NCBI GenBank assembly: GCA_022842935.1
Contig: JALHOP010000011.1
Span: 1 to 64,000, forward strand
Source: Myxococcota bacterium
Lineage (GTDB): Bacteria; Myxococcota; XYA12-FULL-58-9; JALHOP01
Reading direction: 5' to 3'
DNA: 64,000 bases
In this document: piece after piece, positions 48,989 through 58,143 of the stretch
Layout of the letters: every line of letters begins with the position of its first letter
Position numbering within the stretch: position 1 is the stretch's first letter
Notes under the pieces: generated by a model
What the model was told of the DNA's origin: nothing
Databases searched by the model: none
The model's input: the letters and a program-made list of their open reading frames with translations, nothing else
Position numbers and translations under genes: made by a program

Positions 48989-49333
48989 ATGGCGGAGAAG
49001 TCGACCCCGGCGCGTCCAGATGTCACCTTGGCCGTGCTTCGTGACCACGCCCTCGAGCTGGTCGTGGCGCACGCCGAAGATGCTTGCGATTTCGAGATCT
49101 TGAACCTGTCGCTCGATCCGAGCGTCAGCTGGGACTCCGCAATCAAGGTCGAGCGTGAACCCGGCGGCAACTGGCTGCCCGCTGAAGCGGAGCCCAACAT
49201 CGGCCGACTGCTTCTCGACGGCGCGATCGTCGAGAGACTCGCCCTGCAGCCGGATCACTCGTTGCTCATTCGCCAGGTATCGCGTGACGGCGAAGCGTCA
49301 GTACAGTCGCTCTTTCGCGTCTTTACGTACTGA
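48989..49333 (+). CDS. Small hypothetical protein
   Basis: 114 aa, MAEKSTPARPDVTLAVLRDH through SLLIRQVSRDGEASVQSLFR. Acidic, alternating strand-like pattern, no signal peptide. It is 14 bases ahead of the ankyrin gene, so probably co-transcribed. The frame is normal in composition for the window and starts at ATG after a weak GAGGTTCGCG. Family unknown. Confidence 0.55.
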   Translation: MAEKSTPARPDVTLAVLRDHALELVVAHAEDACDFEILNLSLDPSVSWDSAIKVEREPGGNWLPAEAEPNIGRLLLDGAIVERLALQPDHSLLIRQVSRDGEASVQSLFRVFTY

Positions 49334-49347
49334 CATACATCCGCCCC

Positions 49348-51495
49348 ATGGGTGACACCGAAGACCAAGGCGCAGCGGAGCTTGGGCAAATCGCACGCGA
49401 GCTTCTGGCGTCGGCCACAGTTGCGCAGACGAGCGCGCGCGATCTGGTGTGCGTGGGCATCGATGACACGACGGTGACCGTGCTCGTCGGGCCACGCTTC
49501 ACGGGGCGCGCGCCACGACGACTCGAGAGTCCGTTCACGGCAGCGCACTCCGTCGACCTGGGCGGGCTCGAAGACGAGGCGGTCACGCACATGCTCGTGC
49601 CAGTGCTCGCACAGGCCCTCGCAACGCCGCCGCTACGAGCTACGAGCGCCCCCGCGTTCGCGATGATCTACGACCGCGATCTGTACGACCTGACAACCGA
49701 CGTCGTCTTGGCCGCACTCGACCAAGCACCGGAGCTGCGTGACCGCTATCGGAGCACACTCCTTGGCAGCTGCATGGTGCGCGGTGACCTGACCGGCGCC
49801 GAGGCGCTCCTCGCGGCTGGCGCGAGCTTCAGCGAACCCATGGTCACCGCGACCGCCAACCTGACCCCTTGGCTAGCGCTCGTGACCTCTCGAGCAAAAG
49901 CCCAGGAGCGAGCGCGCCAAGGTCTTGACGAAGTGGAGGCCCCGAGCATCGAGGCTCTGCGCTTTGCTCTCGCGCGCGGGGTCGACCTCGAAGCGCGGAC
50001 ATCGCGAGCGGAAACCGCGCTGCACCTCGCGTGCTCCGAAGTGGACCTGCCCTGGGTCACTGCGCTGCTCGACGCTGGAGCGGATGCGAACGCTCGCGCA
50101 AAACACGAGAGCTGCCTGAACGCAGTCCTGGCTCTCCCCTGGAACCCGCAAGCGACGGAGGTCGCGACGCTCCTCCTCGAGCACGACGCCGCTGTCGATG
50201 CGCCCGACGACGGCCGCTGGGGCAGGACAGCGCTTCACGTGGCCGCCGAACACGGTCTCGAGGCGCTGCTCGCGCGACTCGTGGCGGCGGGTGCGAACGT
50301 TACCGCCGCCGACACGCAAGGGGTGACCCCCCTGGCGCTCGCCCTCTCGAAAAGTCACCTCGGCTGCGCGCTCAAGCTCATGGACGCGGGCGCCACGGCG
50401 TCCGCAGGTAACAATGGTCTCGCCCAGGCCTTGACCGCATATCGCGCTGGCGATCGCGTCGCCTTCGTCGCGGCTTGCGACGCGATGGACGCACGTCCAA
50501 TCGGCGCCGCAGCTCTGCTCGCGGTCGCCGACAGTCTCGGCGCTCAGCGCGAAGGCTTGAAGTGGGCCGAGCGTTGGCTTCTCGACTTCGAGCCGGAGCT
50601 CTTCGCCGCAAGCGCGAGGCTCGCCCTCGCAAGTGCCGCGAGCCTGGACAGGCTGCGCGCGCTATGGCGGGCGAGTGCAATACACCTCACCAGGAGTGAA
50701 GATGAACCGGCCGATGGGCTCGCCGAGCTTGCATTTGCTTACCTGCGCGCCGGAGCCCGTCGCGAAGCGCTCCTCGACCTCGGGCTCGCGCTCGATCGCC
50801 GCAGCAATGGCGACAACGCCTGCTTGGTGGCAAGCGCGCTCGTCCTCGCGACCAACGGATGCGTGGAGCCGGCGCGCGTGCGACTCCAGATGCTCGTCGA
50901 CACGGGAGTCGACCCCGCGTCATGCGCGCCGAGCGATCTCCTGTCGCGACTCGAAGCGCTCGGCCCCAGCGGCGACGACGACACCTCCCATTACCCCGAT
51001 GACGTGCTCGTGTCGGAGCTCGCCGCCCGTCGCGCGCGGGCAGACAACCCGGACATCGTCACCCATGGGCCCGCCGCCGACGCGCTGACGACGCTCGCAC
51101 GCGATCTGGGCGACACGCTCGAGCGCCTGGCAAGCGAGCTTCCCGAGGACGAGACCCTTGGCGCCATCCTGCTCGAGTGGGGCGGCGAAAGCACCCAGCC
51201 CTACGGTTCCGACGCGATGGCCACGGGCTACGCCTCGTGGGGCATCATCCACGGGCAACTCCGCTTGGGCGGTCAGTGTATCGACTCCACGGGCAACGTC
51301 GACCTTGCATCGCTCGTTGATGAATCGGCAGACCCCGAGAGCTTGCGGCTCGATATCGCGTACGCGCTCCGCCTCGCGTGGCTCGAAGCGCTGCGCTCCC
51401 CCGTGCTCGCGACGATCCGCGTACGCGAGCCCCTGCTCCTCGCCGTGCAAGAGCACGAACAAGAGCCCATCATGGTCTGGTCGAGCGGCCAGTGA
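49348..51495 (+). CDS. Ankyrin-repeat protein
   Basis: 715 aa. Ankyrin repeats at about 195-350, e.g. SRAETALHLACSEVDLPWVT, GRTALHVAAEHGLEALLARL and GVTPLALALSKSHLGCALKL, each followed by AGA-type loops. The N-terminal 190 residues and C-terminal 330 residues are unassigned; the C-terminal part has another helical-repeat look (AELAFAYLRAGARREALLDL). No signal peptide. Ankyrin arrays mediate protein binding; target not inferable. The preceding 114-aa gene is probably its operon partner. Confidence 0.75.
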   Translation: MGDTEDQGAAELGQIARELLASATVAQTSARDLVCVGIDDTTVTVLVGPRFTGRAPRRLESPFTAAHSVDLGGLEDEAVTHMLVPVLAQALATPPLRATSAPAFAMIYDRDLYDLTTDVVLAALDQAPELRDRYRSTLLGSCMVRGDLTGAEALLAAGASFSEPMVTATANLTPWLALVTSRAKAQERARQGLDEVEAPSIEALRFALARGVDLEARTSRAETALHLACSEVDLPWVTALLDAGADANARAKHESCLNAVLALPWNPQATEVATLLLEHDAAVDAPDDGRWGRTALHVAAEHGLEALLARLVAAGANVTAADTQGVTPLALALSKSHLGCALKLMDAGATASAGNNGLAQALTAYRAGDRVAFVAACDAMDARPIGAAALLAVADSLGAQREGLKWAERWLLDFEPELFAASARLALASAASLDRLRALWRASAIHLTRSEDEPADGLAELAFAYLRAGARREALLDLGLALDRRSNGDNACLVASALVLATNGCVEPARVRLQMLVDTGVDPASCAPSDLLSRLEALGPSGDDDTSHYPDDVLVSELAARRARADNPDIVTHGPAADALTTLARDLGDTLERLASELPEDETLGAILLEWGGESTQPYGSDAMATGYASWGIIHGQLRLGGQCIDSTGNVDLASLVDESADPESLRLDIAYALRLAWLEALRSPVLATIRVREPLLLAVQEHEQEPIMVWSSGQ

Positions 51496-51497
51496 CG

Positions 51498-51653
51498 CTA
51501 GAGATACCGCCCCAAACCTGACGGGCCTCCCCAAAAGCGGTCGTACGCGGCATTGCTCTTGAAACCGGCCAAGAACGCAACTGCGGTGCCGAGGAGCAGG
51601 ACGGGACGACGGAGTATTTCTTGCCTGCGTGCGTTTCGCGGCACGTATAACAT
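51498..51653 (-). CDS. Bestrophin-like fragment (51 aa)
   Basis: Read on the minus strand from ATG 51653: MLYVPRNARRQEILRRPVLL, then a membrane segment and LAGFKSNAAYDRFWGG, ending at TAG 51498. The segment FKSNAAYDRFW resembles the FRNNASYDRWWE signature after the second span of bestrophin/UPF0187 chloride channel-like proteins, which are about 300 aa. If real, this is a truncated remnant, since only the first quarter is present and the gene stops abruptly. It lies 2 bases past the ankyrin gene and 9 bases from the divergent NTT-HEAT gene. Confidence 0.4.
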   Translation of the reverse strand: MLYVPRNARRQEILRRPVLLLGTAVAFLAGFKSNAAYDRFWGGPSGLGRYL

Positions 51654-51662
51654 GACGCGACC

Positions 51663-54600
51663 GTGCGTTCCCGTCTCGATAGCCGACCCCTGTACCTACG
51701 TCCGGGTTACACCGCGGCGTTGCGTAGCACGCAGGTGCTCGCGACCTCGGCGCAGGTCAACCACGGGGTCCACCTCTTCTTCGTCATTGCGGCGTCGGTG
51801 ATCGCGCGAAACGTCGCAAACCAAGAATTGCTCGACGCGGTGGGCTCGAAGGTCTTGGGGTCGTTGTACGTGACGGTGTCGGTGGTCGCCGGCATGACGC
51901 TCGCGCTCATCGGCTACTTGTCACGCGGGTTCGAGACACATCGACTTGGCCGCTTCGTGCATACCGTGGTCGTTGGGCTGTTTGCTTTAGCGTACGCAAG
52001 CTCGTTATGGAAGCCGCGTAGCTTGAGCTTGATTCACGGGCTCGCGGTTGCCCGCTACGTCGTCATCGAGATCGCCGCCGCGGCGCTGTTGCTCGCGTTC
52101 GGGGTGGTTCTGGGGGCGCGCCTGGGCCCACGCGACGCGCGCAAGACGGCCGCGCGGGTTGGCCTCGGCGGCATCCTTGGTGGTCTCGCCGCTGGGGCCG
52201 TGTTGAAGTTCGGCTCGGTTCTTCTGGGGTCACGCTCGCTGTTCATCATCGCGGGCTTGTGCGCCCTGACCCCGGTCGTGACCATCTTGCGTCACAAGGG
52301 CAGCGCCTTCGGCGCCAGTCAGGCGATGCAAGCGCTCCGTGCCGATCGTTCCGATGTGCCCGCGCTCGCCCCCTATGGGCGGTGGGTCGCGATCAGCACC
52401 TTGATCATGGTCGCGGTGACCACGCTCATCGACTACCAGTACCGGGCCGCTGCAGCCGTTTGGTACGACGCCGATCGGATGACGGCGTTCTTTGGCGAGG
52501 TCACGCTCCTCACCGGGGTCGCCACGATGATCCTGCAGCTCACCGTCGTCGACCGCCTGCTCGATAAGGTCGGCTTGTTCGCGACGGCAACGGTCATGCC
52601 GGGCGCGCTCATCGTGTGCTCGGCGGCCTTTGGACTCGCCCCTACGGTCGCGACCTTGGTGATCTTGAAGCTCGTGGACTCCGGCACCAACATGACGGTG
52701 CAGCAAGCGACGGGCGGTCTCTTGCTAGCCCCGCTTGGCAATCGCGCGCGCGCCGTGTGGCAATCGCGCATCGATGGCCTCGCCAAGCGCGGCGGTCAGG
52801 CCCTCGCTGGCCTCTACCTGTCGTTTTTCCCCTTGGCGCCAGCACGACTTGCGCCGGTGACGCTGGTGCTGTGCGCGACATGGCTCGTATCGGTGCTGGT
52901 GACGCGACTCCGGTACGTCACGTTGCTCACCGAGCTCTTGGCCGCCCCGACGTCGTCGTCACCAGAGGTTCAAGTCGTCGACGGCAGTACCCTGCGCCTC
53001 TTGCTGCGCGAGCTCGAGGCTGCACCGCCAGCGCGCGCTGCAGTGATCCTGGACCTGCTCGAGCAAGCAGGCGAGCGAGCGCCAGAACACGTGCTGGCGC
53101 GACTCGCCACGAGCGATCCGAGCGGCGCAGCGGCGGTACGGGTCGTCGAACACCTCGCCGCCCTCGAAGACCATCGCGGGCTCGCTGACTACGCGGAGAA
53201 CGCGAACCCTGCGGTGGCAGCCGCAGCACTGACCGCTTTAGCAGAACTATCGCCTGAGGCCGCCGCGCGGGCGAGCCAGATGGTGCTGGTACGCGAGGGG
53301 GTGCCCGACCCATTGCGTGCTCTGGCGGCCGGCATTCTCATCAATCGCGAGAACCGTGCGTTGTCCCTCGCGCGCAGCCTTGCTGAGTCCACCAACGTGC
53401 AAACCCGGTTGATGGCGGCGCGAGCCTTGGGCCTCGCGGCGCCGTCACTCACCGAGGCAGTGATCCCGACTTTGGTGGCCTTGGCGCGCGACGATAACCC
53501 GGATGTCGCACGCACGGCTCTCTCGTCCCTTTCTCACCACCCTTGCCCGGATGCCGTCGAGATCTGCATCGCCAAGCTACAAGCGCGCGAGCTGCGTGGA
53601 GCGGCGACGCGCGCGTTGACCGAAATCGGCCTCATCGTCGTGCCACGGGTCGCCAATGAGATGCTCGACTCCATCGCCGATCCGAAGGTCGCGGTGGCGC
53701 TCGCTTCGGTGCTCGGACGCATTGGCTCGTCACTGGGAGTCAAGGCGCTGGTCACGGCGTTGAAGGCGCCGCACGTCGAGACGCGCCTCGCAGCCTCGAC
53801 CGCGCTCGGCAACATGAAACGCCGCTCGAGCTTGACCCTGCCGGCCAGCGATATCGCCGCGACCTTCGAAGCCGAGATCGCCTATTTCGGTCATATGCGC
53901 GACGGCAGCTTGTGCGACATGCCGAAAACCCCCGCTGCCGAGCTCTTACGACGCGCTTTCAAGGAGCGCGCTCAGGCGAGCCTCGAGACCCTCTTTCGTA
54001 GCATGGCTCTCATCTACCCTGACGACGCCATCCAGGGCGCCTATCGCGCCATGACCTCGCGCGTGACGCGTGACAGACAGATCGCGCTCGAGCTCCTAGA
54101 CAACATCCTCGACGCTGGCACCCGCGACGCCTTGGTCGACGCCGTCGGAGAACGGGGCGTGAAGCGTGTTCGCGATGCACGCAAGATCCTCACCGCGGTC
54201 GCACGCTCGAGTGACAAGTTCTCTGGGGGCCTGGCGCGGGTCGTCCTTGTCGATATGGGTGCGGCGCCAAAGTCCGCTTTAGGAGACACGATGACGCAGC
54301 TATTGGTGAACCAGGTTCTCGAGCTACAGGGCGTCACCCTCTTCAGCCACAGTTCGGCGGAAGACCTGGCCGAGGTCGCGACCCTGCTGACGCCGCGCAG
54401 TGTTCCGGCCAAATCTCTCCTCTACGCGCAGGGCGAACAGCCCGATCTCGTCTATCTGGTGCGCTCAGGCGCCGTCGAGCTGACCCGCGACGGACGGGTG
54501 CTCGATCGTTTGGGCCCTGGCGATGCGTGCGGACTCCTCGCGGTGCTCGACCAGTTGCCGCGCGAGACAACCGCCACCACGGTGTCTGATTGCTCGCTGC

Positions 54601-54734
54601 TCGTCGTCAGCGGAGACGCGTTCGTGCAGCTGCTCGCCGACCGGCCAACGCTCATGCACGGAATCTTCCGCGCACTGACTGGCTCGATCCGCAATCAGCT
54701 CGAGCGGACCCAGCTCGAGCGCAAGGCGCGTTGA
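51663..54734 (+). CDS. NTT-like membrane protein fused to HEAT repeats and cyclic-nucleotide domain
   Basis: 1023 aa from GTG. N-terminal about 430 residues: around eleven hydrophobic segments in a fold like the Npt1/Npt2 ATP/ADP translocases (FFVIAASVIARNVANQELLD, NMTVQQATGGLLLAPLGNRA). Middle (about 440-860): HEAT-like repeats (ALTALAELSPEAAARASQMV, LMAARALGLAAPSLTEAVIP). C-terminal (about 895-1010): cyclic-nucleotide-binding domain (LLYAQGEQPDLVYLVRSGAV, LDRLGPGDACGLLAVLDQLP) and helical end. Such three-part proteins occur in Myxococcota and relatives; transported substrate is unknown. The cNMP domain suggests ligand-gated activity. Confidence 0.8.
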   Translation: MRSRLDSRPLYLRPGYTAALRSTQVLATSAQVNHGVHLFFVIAASVIARNVANQELLDAVGSKVLGSLYVTVSVVAGMTLALIGYLSRGFETHRLGRFVHTVVVGLFALAYASSLWKPRSLSLIHGLAVARYVVIEIAAAALLLAFGVVLGARLGPRDARKTAARVGLGGILGGLAAGAVLKFGSVLLGSRSLFIIAGLCALTPVVTILRHKGSAFGASQAMQALRADRSDVPALAPYGRWVAISTLIMVAVTTLIDYQYRAAAAVWYDADRMTAFFGEVTLLTGVATMILQLTVVDRLLDKVGLFATATVMPGALIVCSAAFGLAPTVATLVILKLVDSGTNMTVQQATGGLLLAPLGNRARAVWQSRIDGLAKRGGQALAGLYLSFFPLAPARLAPVTLVLCATWLVSVLVTRLRYVTLLTELLAAPTSSSPEVQVVDGSTLRLLLRELEAAPPARAAVILDLLEQAGERAPEHVLARLATSDPSGAAAVRVVEHLAALEDHRGLADYAENANPAVAAAALTALAELSPEAAARASQMVLVREGVPDPLRALAAGILINRENRALSLARSLAESTNVQTRLMAARALGLAAPSLTEAVIPTLVALARDDNPDVARTALSSLSHHPCPDAVEICIAKLQARELRGAATRALTEIGLIVVPRVANEMLDSIADPKVAVALASVLGRIGSSLGVKALVTALKAPHVETRLAASTALGNMKRRSSLTLPASDIAATFEAEIAYFGHMRDGSLCDMPKTPAAELLRRAFKERAQASLETLFRSMALIYPDDAIQGAYRAMTSRVTRDRQIALELLDNILDAGTRDALVDAVGERGVKRVRDARKILTAVARSSDKFSGGLARVVLVDMGAAPKSALGDTMTQLLVNQVLELQGVTLFSHSSAEDLAEVATLLTPRSVPAKSLLYAQGEQPDLVYLVRSGAVELTRDGRVLDRLGPGDACGLLAVLDQLPRETTATTVSDCSLLVVSGDAFVQLLADRPTLMHGIFRALTGSIRNQLERTQLERKAR

Positions 54735-54739
54735 GGCCA

Positions 54740-55951
54740 CTAGGTCGCGAGCCATTCCAAGTAAGCATGGAGCGCGGCCTCGCGCGGCCGCGCCAGGGCG
54801 CGGCGCACCTCGTCGGCGTAACTCTCGTCGACGGCGCGTTGCACCGCCGCGACGAAGGCCTGATCCTCGAGCATCCCACGGTTGCGCTGCGCCCAAGCGC
54901 ACACGTGCGCCGGCATGCTTGGCTCGGCGTCGAGTGTCATCGCCACGAAGAGGTCCGCGTAAACGGGGTCGTGTGTCTTGCCCACAGAGCGACGCTCCTC
55001 CGCGCTGTAGCGCGTTCGCGGCGTGAGCGCTGTATCGCTCGGAGTGGCGCCAAAACCGTCGCGCCCAATGGCGTTGCGCTCACGGATGTACTGCGTCTGT
55101 GTCAACGTCTCTCCGGAGTACTTGCCCAGACCAATGACGCGGTGTTCTTCGCGCGCTACTTTTCCGGCGTCGGCGAGCACCCCGTCTTCCACGTCGACCA
55201 GCGTGACATCGCGCAGACCGTAGACCGTCCCGCGCGCATGGAGGAGCTCGTGGAGCAAGACCGAGTGACTGGGGTTTGCAAGCTCCCAGCCCGTGAGGCC
55301 TTCGCTATCCTGTGTCCAGTCCGCCCGTGCGTACGAGATACCCGGGGTGAAGAAGATGCGCGCGTCGGCGGGACCCGGCCCCGATGGACTCACGTTGGTG
55401 GCCTGAACCGAGGGTGCGTCGTGACCATCCATTACGATCGTGGTTCGGTGCTTCGCGTTGGCGAGGGCGTGCAGCACAGCCCGTCCGACGCGGGTCTGGG
55501 CGATGCGCGTCAGGTCGTCGAGCGCTAGAGCTTCGACGCGTTGGCGGGCGCGTGGACCAAGGGCCGGCAGGAGCGAGCCGTAAAGATCGGCTGCATGCGA
55601 CCGCTTCGGGTCGAACGTAAGCTGTCCGACCCCGCTGAGCACGTTGCAGATCAAGCGTCCAAGCCTGCGCGCTTCGGCGGCGGAGATGGTGTTCGGCGAT
55701 GCTTGCTCGTCAGGCTCGCCGGCCACGACACGGAAACACGCCGCGATGTGCTGGCGGACGCGGGCGAACCGCGACAGCTGCCCTTTGTCGTCCAACGTAC
55801 CCGCCTGCGCAGGCGCTGGTGCCTGGACGTATTGGTCAGCCGATACGCGTCGGTCGGCACTTCGGTGCGCAGTCGTGCCGACGTGCGCTGTGGTTTTGCC
55901 CTCAGCGCCGGCCAAAGCGACATCGTCGCGACGGGTTTCACCTGCTCGCAT
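54740..55951 (-). CDS. NleD/M91-family zinc metalloprotease-like effector
   Basis: 403 aa. Zinc motif HELLH at 234-238 within SVLLHELLHARGTVYGLRD, and the downstream EEHRVIGLGKYSGETLTQTQ with YIRERNAIGRDGF, the arrangement of peptidase M91 (NleD/HopH1 type III effectors; EE..IGLG..G...TEN.IR.E). No signal peptide, and a Gly/Ala/Arg-rich disordered N-terminus (1-60) as in secreted effectors. NleD cleaves host MAP kinases; the target here is unknown. It might equally be a toxin against other bacteria. The adjacent convergent gene ends 5 bases away; no secretion genes lie in the window. Confidence 0.7.
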   Translation of the reverse strand: MRAGETRRDDVALAGAEGKTTAHVGTTAHRSADRRVSADQYVQAPAPAQAGTLDDKGQLSRFARVRQHIAACFRVVAGEPDEQASPNTISAAEARRLGRLICNVLSGVGQLTFDPKRSHAADLYGSLLPALGPRARQRVEALALDDLTRIAQTRVGRAVLHALANAKHRTTIVMDGHDAPSVQATNVSPSGPGPADARIFFTPGISYARADWTQDSEGLTGWELANPSHSVLLHELLHARGTVYGLRDVTLVDVEDGVLADAGKVAREEHRVIGLGKYSGETLTQTQYIRERNAIGRDGFGATPSDTALTPRTRYSAEERRSVGKTHDPVYADLFVAMTLDAEPSMPAHVCAWAQRNRGMLEDQAFVAAVQRAVDESYADEVRRALARPREAALHAYLEWLAT

Positions 55952-56029
55952 GCTAGAAAGTGTCGGGAGAGCGGGTCTTCGGGTGCGATTTCACGAGTGA
56001 CCACGCGGCACCGAACGGAGTCGACCCGC

Positions 56030-56623
56030 ATGCGCAAAATCGAACGGGCTCAGGTTGAAGTAAAGAGCCGCGAAGCGTGGCGCGCCTGGCTCACAGCTCA
56101 CCACGCTGCGTCGCCCGGGGTTTGGGTGGTGACCTACAAGCGCGACAGCGGTGGGCCGCATGTGCCCTACGATGACATCGCGCGCGAGGCCCTCTGTTTC
56201 GGTTGGATCGATAGCCTACCGCGCAAGCTCGACGCCGAGCGGTCGATGCTGCTCGTCACGCCGCGCAAGCCCAAGAGCGCGTGGTCGGCAGCGAACAAGA
56301 AGCGAGTCGCCGAGCTCGAGAGCGAGGGCAGCATGGCCCCTGCCGGGCAAGCAGTCGTCGCAGCCGCACGCACGAGCGGCAGCTGGAACAAGCTCAACGA
56401 TATCGACGCATTGGTGATTCCCGACGACCTCGCGGCCGCTTTGAAGGCACGGGCGTTGGCGCGTAAGAACTTCGACGCGTTCCCTCCCTCGATACGTCGC
56501 GGCATCCTCGAGTGGATCAGCAACGCGAAGAAGCCCGAGACGCGGAAGGCCCGCGTCGAAGAGACCGCGTCTCGCGCAGCCAAGAACGAGCGCGCCAATC
56601 AGTGGCGGCAGCCGCGAAAGTAG
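56030..56623 (+). CDS. YdeI/OmpD-associated family protein
   Basis: 197 aa from ATG 56030; upstream in-frame sequence overlaps the divergent protease gene and is not family-like. Core: SREAWRAWLTAHHAASPGVW, YDDIAREALCFGWIDSLPRK and KPKSAWSAANKKRVAELESE, the YdeI pattern, with a C-terminal helical YdhG-like end (FPPSIRRGILEWISNAKKPE). Members have been linked to bacteriocin or antimicrobial-peptide resistance and to unknown cytosolic roles. Ends 16 bases before the convergent UbiB-like gene. Confidence 0.85.
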   Translation: MRKIERAQVEVKSREAWRAWLTAHHAASPGVWVVTYKRDSGGPHVPYDDIAREALCFGWIDSLPRKLDAERSMLLVTPRKPKSAWSAANKKRVAELESEGSMAPAGQAVVAAARTSGSWNKLNDIDALVIPDDLAAALKARALARKNFDAFPPSIRRGILEWISNAKKPETRKARVEETASRAAKNERANQWRQPRK

Positions 56624-56639
56624 CGCGACGCCTACGTGG

Positions 56640-57941
56640 TCAGGCAGCCGCCTGCAGGAGACGGTCGAGGAACGGGCGCAGGTCGAGCGACAAGTCGAGG
56701 CGTCGCAGCAACTGGTAGAGGCCGCCGAGCTTGCGATGCAGGAACACCAGGTTCTTCGGTGGCGGAGAGTAGCGCACGCTTCGCGCGAAGCGCTCGCCGA
56801 GCTCTTGCAAGCGCTTGGCGTAGCTCGCGTCGTCGAAAGCGAAGGGTTGCACATCGGAGATCAAGGGTGCGATGGCCGCGACCAATAGGTCGACGAACGC
56901 CGTGCGCGTCTCGGCGCTCTCGCGCGGGTCGAGCAGGCCAAAGGCTACGCTCTCGTCGATGATGCGCTCCGGAGATCCGTCCACCATAGAAGACACGAGG
57001 CGCGCGTAAGCGCCGCGAAAGGCTTCGTCGTACGCGAGGGTCGCCCCGAAATCGAGTAGCACCAGGCGGGGCTCGTCTCCACGAACGAGGAAGTTGCCAA
57101 AGTTGGGGTCGGTCTGAACGAGGCCCAGCGTGAAGAGCTCGATACAGAACAAGTCGAGAGCGGCGCGCCCCAGAGCTTCGCGCCGAGCCGCCGATTGCGG
57201 ACGCCGCATCCACGCCTGCAGCGGCTCACCCTCTTCCCAGCTCATGGTGAGAACGCGCCGCGAGCACAGATCGGGGTGCGTCACTGGCACGATGAAGCGC
57301 GGGTCGCCCGCGAGTGCCGACGCGAAATATTCGAGATGACCACGCTCGCGCACGTAGTCGGTTTCGTAGTGCAACACACGACTGAGCTCGGCCATGAGCT
57401 CATCGAGCGGGACCTTTCGACCCGAAAGCGTAAGGACGCCCTGACCGAGCTTTGCCAGCAAGGCGAGGTCGGAGTCGATGCTCTCGGCGACACCCGGGTA
57501 CTGAACCTTGACGGCGACCGGAGCTCCGTCGACGAAAGCGCGATAGACCTGACCGATACTCGCGGACGCGGGAGGCTCCGCGCCCAAACCCACCAGGCGT
57601 CCGAGCTTCTCGGGTCCAAGATCGTCCCTCACCACCTCGCGCATGGGTGGAAAGTCGATGGGCTCGGCGTCGCTCTGGAGCTTCGCGAGCACCTCGGCGA
57701 CCTCTGGCGGCAAGAGGTCGCCGGCGTCGATCGAGAGAAGCTGGCCAGCCTTCATCGCCGCGCCCTTCATGCGGGAGAGGCTCTTGGCGACGAGCTTTGC
57801 CTGCTCGATGCGCGTTTCGAGCGCCGCAGCCGCTTCGGCACTGCCGCGCACGCGACGCGCAAGCTCCTTGCCCGCGACCTTGATGGCGAGCCCGGTCATG
57901 GTTCGCGCGCGCGCCCAGGCGCCTTTGGGGAGGTCTTTCAT
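56640..57941 (-). CDS. ABC1/UbiB-family atypical kinase
   Basis: 433 aa. The family's KxGQ motif is KAGQLLSIDAGDLLPPEVAE (about 65), the Ala-rich loop replacing the P-loop is PPASASIGQVYRAFVDG, the VAIK-type Lys is AVKVQYPGV, and TDPNFGNFLVRGD plus LLDFGATLAYDE supply the catalytic-loop and metal-binding Asp. Members support ubiquinone or isoprenoid lipid metabolism as ATPase-like proteins at membranes. It starts at ATG 57941, overlapping (ATGA) a 42-aa membrane peptide gene. It may be transcribed with the DCC-ribA genes upstream. Confidence 0.85.
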   Translation of the reverse strand: MKDLPKGAWARARTMTGLAIKVAGKELARRVRGSAEAAAALETRIEQAKLVAKSLSRMKGAAMKAGQLLSIDAGDLLPPEVAEVLAKLQSDAEPIDFPPMREVVRDDLGPEKLGRLVGLGAEPPASASIGQVYRAFVDGAPVAVKVQYPGVAESIDSDLALLAKLGQGVLTLSGRKVPLDELMAELSRVLHYETDYVRERGHLEYFASALAGDPRFIVPVTHPDLCSRRVLTMSWEEGEPLQAWMRRPQSAARREALGRAALDLFCIELFTLGLVQTDPNFGNFLVRGDEPRLVLLDFGATLAYDEAFRGAYARLVSSMVDGSPERIIDESVAFGLLDPRESAETRTAFVDLLVAAIAPLISDVQPFAFDDASYAKRLQELGERFARSVRYSPPPKNLVFLHRKLGGLYQLLRRLDLSLDLRPFLDRLLQAAA

Positions 57942-58066
57942 GCCCCGAGCCGCTTCCAGAGAACCACGATCGTACAGAGATGCACCGCGGCGATCGCGAG
58001 ATTGCTCAGCACGACTGGGTTTCTCGCGTCACCAACAGTGCTGAGCAGCAAAGAGGCTGTCATCAT
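57938..58066 (-). CDS. 42-aa single-span membrane peptide
   Basis: ATG-ATG at 58066 opens a 42-codon frame, MMTASLLLSTVGDARNPVVL, then SNLAIAAVHLCTIVVLWKRL and GA, with one clear membrane helix (about 17-38) and a basic C-terminal end. The stop is GCATGA, overlapping the UbiB-like start by 4 bases, which argues it is translated. No similarity known to me. It could be a regulatory peptide or anchor for the kinase, or a remnant of a longer gene; the frame is blocked by TGA upstream. Confidence 0.45.
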   Translation of the reverse strand: MMTASLLLSTVGDARNPVVLSNLAIAAVHLCTIVVLWKRLGA

Positions 58067-58143
58067 GTGCCGGCTCGCTCCTCGCGACCATGCGCTCGCC
58101 CCAGCTCACGGCCAGTGAGGGTGTGCGCACGCTTGCGCATCGG

